From Serripes groenlandicus (Eukaryota > Mollusca > Bivalvia > Cardiida > Cardiidae), in assembly GCA_031761405.1 (NCBI GenBank), contig JASEVX010000012.1, positions 21,968,860 through 22,032,859 on the forward strand: 64,000 nucleotides of DNA, in the 5' to 3' direction. Position 1 is the stretch's first letter. Each line of letters begins with the position of its first letter. Shown here piece after piece: positions 56,590-64,000 of the stretch. Under the pieces are notes generated by a model. It saw only the letters and a program-made list of their open reading frames with translations, did no database searches and had not been told where the DNA came from. Both the position numbers and the translations under genes were made by a program.

Positions 56590-56656
56590 GTGATGTTTAT
56601 GGTTATCATAATATATTCACACTCTAGTTTTGGAGTGTCAATAAACAGTGTTAAGT
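56590..56656 (+). pseudogene. Second decayed copy of exon 17 edge
   Basis: GTGATGTTTATGGTTATCAT, then TTTTGGAGTGTCAATAAACA and GTGTTAAG match the TM8 start and the exon end TTTTTGGAGTGCCAGTTAAC/AGAGTAAG. The middle is deleted and the donor GT is now embedded as GTTAAG. Confidence 0.72.
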
Positions 56657-57618
56657 TTTGGACAATTTTCTAACACTTTCGTGGTTACAAAAGATATTTT
56701 CCAGCCTATGCTCCTGACAAATTTTGAAAACATTGTGGAAAAAGTAGATTCTGTTATGATGTCAAATCACTCATGTTGATGTTTGCACAACTTATAACTT
56801 CTAAAAGCTATGTAGGAAAAGGAGACAACTTTGATAACATTTAAGCACAATTATGAAAAATCTCTTGTTATTGAAAGTGTTTTAATTGAAAAGATGGAAA
56901 ACATCATGAGCAATTTCTCCTTTGGCAACAATGTTTTCAGAAGTCGTCTGCTGCAGACGCGTTAGAAAGTTTGTGGGAAAGGGTTAAAAATAAAGGCAAA
57001 AGTGAATCAGTGAGCTATTGTAAACAACTCTGCATGTACATTTTGCGTTAATCATTGGCATTCTAGCACTTAACTCTTTCCCTCATACAACAATTCTGCA
57101 GCAAACGACTTTAAAAATATTTTGTAAAAAAATAGAAAATCTCTATAATTGAATGGATAACCTATGACTAAAAGTAGAAAACATTGCAGGAAATGGAGAA
57201 ATTGTTTTGAGCAATTTCTTCCTTTGTCACTATGTTTTAAAAAAGCTGTCTGCAAATCGGATAAGCGTAAGATTCAAATTGTGGTACTCCAGTTCTCGAG
57301 TATGCTAAGTTTTGAAGAGTCTTGAAGGGCATTGAAGTGCATTGTTGCTTATAAACCGTTTCCCACTTTCAACAAATCTGCAGCAGACGACCTCGAAAGC
57401 ACTTTGGCAAAAATATCAAAATTTCATGTAAATAAAAGTATTATACTTGAATAGAGTTTCAAACATTGCAGCTATGTGAGAATTTGCTCCTCATGAACAA
57501 TTTCTCATTTTACCACAATGTTTTGGAAAATCATCTGTTGAAGATCTGTCCGTTGAATTAGTCTGCAGGTGGGAAAGGGTTAAATCAGATGATCGCCGTG
57601 GTAGTGGTGCTCCAATTG

Positions 57619-57848
57619 TTAACCCTTTCCTTCATACGACAATTCTGCAGCAGACGACTTTAAACGTATTTTGTCAAAACATAGAAAATCACCATAATTG
57701 AATGGATAACCTATGACAAAAAGTGGAAAACATTGTGGCAAAAGGAGAAATTGCACGTTTTGTGCAATTTCTTCTTTTGTCACTATGTTTTCAAAAAGCC
57801 GTCTGCTGCAGAGGCGTCAGAAAGCGTCTATATGAGGGAAAGGGTTAA
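57619..57848 (+). mobile_element. TTAA-MITE, full length
   Basis: 230 bp; hairpin core GCACGTTTTGTGC, perfect. Confidence 0.87.
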
Positions 57849-57960
57849 GAGGCGTACAGTTTTATTCCTTTCCCACATACAACAAATCTGCAGCAGACGA
57901 CTTTGAATACATTTAGTCAGTATTATAGAAAATCTCTATAAAGGAAATAACAGGTATTGA

Positions 57961-58195
57961 AAGGAATCCGCTGTGGTCGAGTGGTTAGCATCGGGGATTT
58001 CGAAACCGAATGTCCCGGGTTCAATCCCTAGTCGTGGCACCTCGGTCATGGTGGAGTGTCCTTGGGCAAGGCACATTTTCTAGCCTAGTACTGGTTTGTT
58101 TACCCAGGGATCATGAATAAGTGAACAGTCGCCATGATATAACTGAAATAATGTTGAAAACGGCGTAAAACTCCAATAAAACAAAAAACAGGTAT
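57961..58195 (+). mobile_element. tRNA-derived SINE (type 2 head)
   Basis: Head and body as at 15835-16062 (TGGTCGAGTGGTTAGC, CCCGGGTTCAATCCC, CTTGGGCAAGGCACATTTTC), but the 3' part with GTTGAAAACGGCGTAAAACT is the tail of the type 1 SINE. The two heads therefore share tails, which suggests SINE recombination. Confidence 0.8.
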
Positions 58196-58693
58196 TGAAA
58201 AATTTAAAAAATTTATGAGGCAGAAGAAGAAATTGCCTTTTTAGCAATTTCTCAATTGCCTTTTTAGCAATTTCTCTTTTTGTCACAATATTTTAAAAAG
58301 CAGAGACCGTTTATATGTGGGAAAGGGTTATTGAGTCTTGGAAGTACATATAGCATATTATTCCTTTCCCACATATAACAAATCATAAGACTACTTTGCA
58401 AAAAATCTTGGCAAAAAAGAAATCTCCATAAAAGAATGTATATTTATTGAATAGAATTGAAAACATTATGGCTAAAGAAGAAATGCTCATTATGAGCAAT
58501 TCTACTTTTATCACAATGTTTTCAAAATTATTCTGCAAACATGTCAAAAAGGTTGTAGGAGGTAGAGGGTATTTAAAGTTGAACATATTAGCTACAAAGT
58601 GCTTTAAAAATCATATGGGATATTCAGTGTTTAATTTTCAACCCCAATGTCACGCTTTTTGCTTCATGTCATTCGAAATTACCCACATATGTC

Positions 58694-58850
58694 TTAACCC
58701 TTTCCCTCACACGATAATTCTGCAGCAGACGACTTTGAACGTATTTTGTCAAAACATAGAAAATTTAAATAGACGTTTTGTGCAATTTCTTCTTTTGTCA
58801 CTATCTTCTGCAGAGGCGTCAGAAAGCGTCTATATGAGGGAAAGGGTTAA
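58694..58850 (+). mobile_element. TTAA-MITE deletion derivative
   Basis: 157 bp; both TTAA and both terminal repeats are intact, but the segment between the GTCAAAACATAGAAAAT part and the right hairpin arm is deleted. Confidence 0.8.
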
Positions 58851-58923
58851 CTAATTATTCTATTTTAAAAGTCGTCTACTGCAATTGGGTAGCTTATAAA
58901 ATTAATGATTATCTTAATTACAG

Positions 58924-59177
58924 AATGTTGTTCCATAAGAAAGAGTTTAAACTCCATAAAGGCTCAGGGTTTCACGTAGACCAGTTGTTGATGGGCATAA
59001 TGACGTTTATATGTGCTTTGTTCGGTTTACCATGGATGTGTGCTGCTACTGTGCGTTCTGTAGCCCATATGTCTGCCCTTAGCGTGTTCAGCAGAACTCA
59101 TGCCCCGGGAGAGAAACCCAAGCTCCTAGAGGTTAAAGATCAGCGGGTTACAAATATTGTGATGAATTTATTAATAG
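58924..59177 (+). CDS. SLC4A2-like: Anion exchanger, exon 18: TM9-TM10 region
   Basis: Residues 1077-1161. Reads EMLFHKKEFKLHKGSGFHVD, QLLMGIMTFICALFGLPWMC, AATVRSVAHMSALSVFSRTH and APGEKPKLLEVKDQRVTNIV. AE2 has KGSGFHLDLLLIVAMGGICA, LFGLPWLAAATVRSVTHANA and PKIQEVKEQRVTGL. The Arg at residue 1121 (ATVRS) aligns with AE1 R730, a substrate-site residue; Na-coupled members have Ile there (ATVIS). This is the clearest evidence for chloride/bicarbonate exchange. Phase 2 in, phase 1 out, donor G|GTAAGT. Confidence 0.97.
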
Positions 59178-59344
59178 GTAAGTACAATGCAACCCCTCCA
59201 GAGTAACATATTTGTTTATTTTGTGTTTTACGATGTTTTCAACAATTGTTCAGTTATGACATGCCATTTCCAGTACTTCTAGTCCATTTATCCTGACACC
59301 AGCGAGGTCAGTGGTAATACTAACTCCCACAATCCATAGTGAAA

Positions 59345-59643
59345 AGGAAAGGATTGATTGATTGATTGGGGTTTAACGCCGTTTTAACAACTTCTCAGTT
59401 ATATCACGGCGGCCAGTTCACCTACTCATGCATTTCCTGTTTTTCTCACACCTGTACTCCACACAACAATCTTCGCAAGCAACTGGCTGCTTTTCCACAT
59501 AGGCCATTGGTTGAAGACAAATGACGCATGTCGCATTGACATTTGTCAATCCTTGGAAAGAAAGTTGGCTGAGCCAGGATTTGAACTCACAACCCCTGGA
59601 TTGACAGCCCGCATCGCTACCGACTTAGCTACCGGGGCTCGCC
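59345..59643 (-). mobile_element. Full-length tRNA-derived SINE, minus strand
   Basis: Read on the minus strand: tRNA-like head with TAGCTAAGTCGGTAGCGATG and GTGAGTTCAAATCC, a body with GAAAAGCAGCCAGTTGC and GGAGTACAGGTGTGAGAAA-type text, tail GGCGTTAAACCCCAATCAAT and (CAAT)n. It is the most complete member in the window, about 300 bp. Confidence 0.85.
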
Positions 59644-59981
59644 ACAAAGGAAAGGAAGCCTAGCTTTGTATCGAACCCGTGCCATTCTACACCCGAGGCA
59701 GACACTACCTGAGCAATATCTAGTGGAGCCAAAATATGCAGTTGGTCTTGAGAGGTGTGTCTCTGTCGAGGTCAACATTTTATTTGATAGAAACACATTT
59801 TGACACCAGGAGACCACTATGAACAACATTGTAGAAAAAGGAAGAAATGCTCATAACAAGCAGTTTCTCTTTTTCCCCATGATGTTTCCCCACTCCATTC
59901 CAAATGTATGAACAATTATGTCCTTTTGTTCCATTTACTTTCCAATAGATGTGGTAAGAAATAGTCTAAAGAGAATTTGAT

Positions 59982-60153
59982 TTAACCCTTTCCATCATAT
60001 AGACGCTTTCTGACGCCTCTGCAGCAGACAGCTTTTTGAAAACATAAATGTTTTCCACTTTTTGTCATATTCAATTATAGAGATTTTCTATTTTTTGACA
60101 AAATATGTTCAAAGTCGTCTGCTGCAGAATTGTTGTATGAGGGAAAGGGTTAA
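59982..60153 (-). mobile_element. TTAA-MITE deletion derivative
   Basis: 172 bp; both ends intact, but the central hairpin is lost (GAAAACATAAATGTTTTCCA, itself a new small palindrome). Confidence 0.8.
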
Positions 60154-60407
60154 ATGATCCGATGCGGATTTGTTGTATGTGGGAAAGAATTATCCTTTTC
60201 CCACGTACAAAAGATCTGCAGCAGACGACTTCGCAAACATCTTTGGACAAATGGAGTAAATCTCTATAAATGAAGGTATATTCATTGATTAAAATTGAAG
60301 ACATTTTTGCCAAAGGAGAAATTTCTCCTTTTGCCACAATGTTTTCAAAAATTGTCTGCTGCATATGCCTCAAAGTGCGTCGATAAATGAACCCTTTGTT
60401 GTTTCAG

Positions 60408-60577
60408 GCTCCACATTACTATGGGGTGATGTTTTGAGAAAAGTGCCCATGGCCGTACTGTTTGGTGTGTTTCTATACCTCGGAGTGTCGGCGATCAGTG
60501 GGGTACAGCTGTTTAAGAGAATAAAGCTCCTCTTTATGCCAGTCAAACATCACCCGGGCAAAAGTTATGTTAGAAGG
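60408..60577 (+). CDS. SLC4A2-like: Anion exchanger, exon 19: TM11-TM12 region
   Basis: Residues 1162-1218. Reads STLLWGDVLRKVPMAVLFGV, FLYLGVSAISGVQLFKRIKL and LFMPVKHHPGKSYVRR. AE2 has LLRQIPLAVLFGIFLYMGVT, SLNGIQFYERLHLLLMPPKH and HPDVTYVKK. The IPLAVLFGIFLYMG block is diagnostic for SLC4. Phase 1 in, phase 0 out, strong donor AGG|GTGAGT. Confidence 0.97.
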
Positions 60578-61957
60578 GTGAGTATTGCATTATTGCATAT
60601 TGAATTATTGCTGAAAACATTTTGTCCTGTTAAATTTCAAATTTATCACCATTCGGGTTTAACCAATGTCTCATTAAAGCTTTCCCTTATATAGACATGT
60701 TCTGACTCCTCTGCAGCAGACGGCCTTTTTGAAAACATAGTGACAAAAGAAGAAATTGCTCAAAACAAGCAATTTCTCCCTTTGCCACAATGTTTTCTAC
60801 TTTTAGTCATAGGTTATCCATTCAATTATAGAGATTTTCTATTTTTTGACAAAATATGTTCAAAGTGTGTTCTGTTTTACACAAAATAATTTAAAAGTAG
60901 TACACTGTAGACTCATTACAATGCTGAACTTGGGAGCCATGGTCTTGCACAGCGATATTAACGGGCTTAAATTGATAACGCTGTTCCAAAAATCCGCCGA
61001 GTCATTAAACCCAACCAACCAACTATAATGCATACACTAATTCAATTGCAAAGAGAGAGTGTTTTTGACACAAACAAGCTTGCAAGATATATTTACCATT
61101 TCTAATCGTCGATCTTTTACAGGGTTATTTCTTTGACAATTCGCGGTAATTGCAGTGAACTTTCGAGATTTACAGAGTGGCTGGGAGTATACTTTCAGTT
61201 TTGTAATATTTGCGGAAGTTTACAATCGATACATGTCTTGTGCGCATGCCTATTCAACGGCCCCAATATTGATGACGTTTACTGCATACATTTGAGCTAA
61301 ATAGTTTTAATTTACATATCGCAAATACGATTGGCTGGAATAGTCACATGTATATTTCGGGTTTCCCAAGTTGTATTCACTACTGAGATCGAAGAAATGG
61401 GAAAGAAATGGATGACATCCAGACAAAATTTTGCGAAATTTTCAGCTGTGGTTGTTTGTTACATTATGAAGTTTGAAATTGAGCTTGTTAGTTTGTCACA
61501 CCATGACAGCTGCGGTCGATTAAAGTTGTATCCATTTGCAAGGTGACTGAACACAATAAGCGTAATGCACAAACAATAATTACACCTGATATCAATTTTT
61601 TATCTGTCTATTGTTGTAATATTGAAAGCTTTATGCAAACAGCCGCTTAATAACGATATCGATTATTTTTTTTTATTTTTTTTACCTGTCGATTGTTGTT
61701 ATGTTGTAATGTTGAACAAAGCTTTATGCAAACATGTGGATTAACGTGATTGCTCAGTAATGAAGATCTATTACTCGGATAGTATTTTGGAGTTTCAAAC
61801 ATTTATAATTCTATTCCCACATATTTCATGCACTAAAATTAGGGAGCCAAGCAAGACCAGCGTTATACCGAGAACAGCGGTAAAACGGAGGGCGTTATAG
61901 AGGGTTGCCAGTGTATATAGTATATCCAGTAAAAATAACATATAAATTCCATTACAG
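60578..61957 (+). other. Intron 19
   Basis: A truncated minus-orientation TTAA-MITE (60676-60870), then more than 1 kb (60871-61957) with no repeat or coding potential I can recognise; this is the longest stretch free of the MITE in the window. Acceptor CCATTACAG. Confidence 0.65.
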
Positions 61958-62131
61958 GTTAGGACGTTAAAGATGCACATATTTACCGTCATACAGTTGG
62001 TGCTGGTGATCATTTTATGGGTAGTAAAGTCGACGATGGCTGCTATTGTGTTTCCACTGCTTGTCTTCCTAATGGCTCCGCTCCGACTCAAAGTCTTGCC
62101 GAGGATATTCACACATGAGGAATTGGAAGTG
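61958..62131 (+). CDS. SLC4A2-like: Anion exchanger, exon 20: TM13-TM14, last exon in window
   Basis: Residues 1219-1276, 58 codons, phase 0 both sides. Reads VRTLKMHIFTVIQLVLVIIL, WVVKSTMAAIVFPLLVFLMA and PLRLKVLPRIFTHEELEV. AE2 has VRTLRMHLFTALQLLCLALL and PFILILTVPLR followed by LTRIFTDREM. The Lys at 1242 (VVKST) aligns with AE1 K851, the second stilbene-reactive lysine, which AE2 lacks. The expected C-terminal tail (the LDA-type acidic carbonic anhydrase motif and the end of the protein) must be on a further exon after the window; no match is visible to 64000. Donor GTG|GTAATA. Confidence 0.96.
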
Positions 62132-62167
62132 GTAATATTATATGAAATATGATATGGGAAAACAAAC

Positions 62168-62408
62168 CTTGTCCCTTCCCCTCATAAAAATGCTTTCTGA
62201 TGCCTATGCAGCAGAATGCTTTTTGAAAACATAGTGACAAAAGAAGAAATTGCTCAAAACAAGCAATTTCTCCTTTTGCCACAATATTTTCCATATTTTC
62301 TATTTTTTTAGTCATAGGTTATTTATTCAATTATAGAGATTTTCTATTTTTTGACAAAATATGTTCACAGTCGTCTGCTGTAGAATTGTTGTATGAGGGT
62401 AAGGGTTA
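62168..62408 (-). mobile_element. TTAA-MITE, older copy
   Basis: About 241 bp; left end eroded (CCCTTCCCCTCATAAAAATG), right TTAA intact, small insertion near TTTTCTATTTTTTTAG; hairpin core GCTCAAAACAAGC. It begins about 37 bp after exon 20. Confidence 0.78.
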
Positions 62409-62753
62409 AGCAGCCATCCAGGGGAGAGTCCAAATTTGGCTGCTGAACACAGGTGGCTGCTTGATAAAAGTGAAATAAAGAAAATAAATATTGTTTTGGT
62501 TAATCTTCAAGTGACTGCTTAACAGAGATAACCCTTATTACAAGTTTGATTAATTATTGAATAGAGCTGAAAACATTGAGGCAAAAGGAATAGTTGCCCA
62601 TTATGAGAGAGTCTTTATGTGGGAAAGTGTTATTGTTTCTTCAAATATATATATAGTGAAAATGTTAAACAATTTCTTGTACAAAAATACTGGTATGATT
62701 GGAAAATAAATTAGCAGGAATGTTCCTTGGGTGACCCGTAACATTGAAATTAT

Positions 62754-62800
62754 TATGTCTCCCCCTGTATACAGGGGAGATATATTGTTTTTGTCCTTGA

Positions 62801-62847
<47 letters not shown>

Positions 62848-63930
62848 TCGTCCCCAAAATCTTGTCCGATCCATATCTCCCAGACGGCTTGAAGGATTTT
62901 CATGAAACTTGGGTCACATGTTCACCTCATCAAGGCGACGTGCAGAACCCGCGTCTCGACAATATAGGGTCAAGGTCAAGGTCACGCTTGAAGGTCAAAG
63001 GTTTGAGGCTTTATTTCGTGTCCGCTCCATATCTCCCAGACGGCTTGAAGGATTTTCATGAAACTTGGGTCACATGTTCACCTCATCAAGGCAACGTGCA
63101 GAACCTGCGTCTCGACAATATAGGGTCAAGGTCAAGGTCACGCTTGAAGGTCAAAGGTTTGAGGCTTTATTTCGTGTCCGCTCCATATCTCCGAGACGGC
63201 TTGAAGGATTTTCATGAAACTTGAGTCACATGTTCACGTCATCAAGGCGACGTGCAGAACCCGCGTCTCGACAATATAGGGTCAAGGTCACGCTTGAAGG
63301 TCAAAGGTTTGAGGCTTTATTTCGTGTCCGCTCCATATCTCCCAGACGGCTTGAAGGATTTTCATGAAACTTGGGTCACATGTTCACCTCATCAAGGTGA
63401 CATGCAGAACTTGCGTCTCGAACATACTGGGTCAAGGTCAAGGTCACGCTTGAAGGTCAAAGGTTTGAGGCTTTATTTTGTGCCGCTCCATATCTCCAAA
63501 ACAGCTTAAAGAATTTTCATGAAACTTGGGTCACATGTTCACCTCATCAAGGCGACGTGCAGAACCCGCGTCTCGACCATACCGGTTCAAGGTCAAGGTC
63601 ACGCTTGAAGCTCAAAGGTTTTAGGCTTTATTTCCTGTCCACTCAATATCTCCAAGACGGCTTGCTTATGTTTAGCAACAGTTGTTAACTGTTTTGAAGA
63701 ATACTTCAGTCTTGAATGTTACAGCTGCAGTAAAAATATGTGTTTCTGTAAACCATTTGAAATCATGTCCACTTTGTACCAGGTCAAGACAAAACATTAG
63801 TAATTAAAAATTGAGTACTGTCCAACTTGGTCAAATTTTTGTTTGTCTGCTTTATAGGTTGGAATGTTTTGAGAGATTTTGACAGATATTTGAAGGGGAG
63901 ACATATGTTTTTGTCAAAACAATTCTAGTT
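62754..63930 (+). mobile_element. Helitron-like array element, TTCTAG family
   Basis: Head TTATGTCTCCCCCTGTATAC and AGGGGAGATAT (a foldback), a (CTGT)n run of about 11 units (62802-62847), five units of ~150-165 bp around CCATATCTCCCAGACGGCTT, GAAACTTGGGTCACATGTTC and GGTCACGCTTGAAGGTCAAA, a unique end, then GGGGAGACATATG (the head inverted), a GTTTTTG/AAAAC stem and TTCTAGTT. Open frames through the units are repeat by-products. Confidence 0.75.
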
Positions 63931-64000
63931 ACAATTTGTTGATAAACATGGCCACTAGGGGGAGCTGCTTGTTTTTGTTGTATACATTAAATAAGAACAT

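Larger units (their letters stand above)
56120..58923 (+). other. Intron 17
   Basis: Two exon 17 edge copies (56211-56268, 56590-56656) with a MITE between them (56366-56590); further MITEs 56800-56990, 57069-57260 (truncated), 57350-57585, 57619-57848, 57860-57960; SINE 57961-58195; MITE pieces 58195-58330 and 58365-58545; deletion derivative 58694-58850. The stretch 58550-58690 is not recognised. Acceptor CTTAATTACAG. Confidence 0.68.
59178..60407 (+). other. Intron 18
   Basis: A full reversed SINE (59345-59643), MITE scrap (59812-59900), a MITE deletion derivative (59982-60153) and an old MITE (60190-60385) ending about 20 bp before the exon. Acceptor TTGTTGTTTCAG. Confidence 0.7.
62132..64000 (+). 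other. Intron 20 (start), runs out of window
   Basis: TTAA-MITE (62168-62408), a scrap with GGCTGCTGAACACAGGTGG (62410-62520), MITE fragment (62550-62632), and a Helitron-like array element (62754-63930). The last 70 bp carry TAAACATGGCCACTAGGGGG, a scrap of the 24100-type array. No acceptor followed by an AE C-terminus was found. Confidence 0.65.

Noticed and set aside
21903..62131. Assignment as Na-coupled bicarbonate transporter (SLC4A4/7/8/10)
   Set aside because: The cytoplasmic blocks, the Glu at residue 1072 and the Arg in ATVRS are of AE type; only the short FEK-LYSFC stretch is NBC-like.
11699..62315. Dozens of short open frames with a shared peptide of the KEEIAQNEQFLLLPQCF kind
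   Set aside because: They all lie inside TTAA-MITE copies, occur on both strands and follow element orientation; the similarity is that of the repeat DNA, not of a protein family.
590..62408. TTAA-MITE as a microRNA gene cluster
   Set aside because: The hairpin is suggestive, but copy number, both orientations and TTAA flanks mark a transposon; small-RNA data would be needed.
62605..62903. Frames with DRQTDRQTDRQTD repeats
   Set aside because: Translation of a (CTGT)n microsatellite on the reverse strand.
62862..63509. Two repetitive open frames of 120 and 85 codons
   Set aside because: They run through the ~150-165 bp tandem units of a Helitron-like element with no start context, splice sites or known domain.
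62132..64000. Terminal exon of the anion exchanger
   Set aside because: I looked for an AG acceptor followed by an acidic LDA-type tail ending near a stop and found none; the exon must be outside the window.

Overview
This is a 64 kb piece of an animal nuclear genome. It holds one recognisable gene: the middle and most of the 3' part of a plus-strand SLC4-family chloride/bicarbonate anion exchanger of the AE1/AE2/AE3 (SLC4A1-3) type. I could chain 20 coding exons between 6820 and 62131. All have AG/GT borders and all 19 internal junctions agree in phase. Together they give 3,828 coding bases, 1,276 codons; residue numbers in the entries count from the first codon of exon 1 in this window. The start codon and first exon(s) lie upstream and the last coding exon lies downstream of the window, so the gene is larger than 55 kb. 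No other protein-coding gene, rRNA or CRISPR array is visible.

The organism is most likely a mollusc, probably a bivalve. This is inference, from the long AT-rich introns, the invertebrate single AE-type SLC4, tRNA-derived SINEs, and dispersed repeats with central ~110-170 bp tandem arrays resembling those I know from bivalve genomes.

Layout. 1-6819: upstream sequence or an earlier intron, packed with repeats. Exons 1-5 (6820-19273): divergent acidic and basic cytoplasmic N-terminus. Exons 6-11 (21903-45273): the conserved band-3 cytoplasmic domain, interrupted by a variable insert in exons 8-9 and by a 12 kb intron. Exons 12-20 (48265-62131): the bicarbonate-transporter membrane domain, with AE-type rather than Na-coupled signature residues (Glu in the exon 17 helix, Arg in the ATVRS motif of exon 18) and a long Ser/Thr-rich outer loop with four N-glycosylation sequons in exon 15.

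Most of the rest is mobile DNA. (1) A TTAA-flanked, piggyBac-like MITE is present in dozens of copies in both orientations; its best copies are exactly 230 bp including both TTAA ends. (2) Several families of Helentron/HINE-like elements have inverted-repeat heads, tandem-array middles and a 3' hairpin followed by CTCTTGTTT or TTCTAGTT, often nested in each other. (3) tRNA-derived SINEs of at least two kinds. (4) Foldback elements and a ~110 bp satellite with insertions.

The most unusual signals are: seven decayed partial copies of exon edges lying in introns next to their parent exons; an in-frame tandem repeat of the exon 1 splice donor; paired base changes in the central hairpin of the MITE; and the shared 3' end of otherwise unrelated repeat families.
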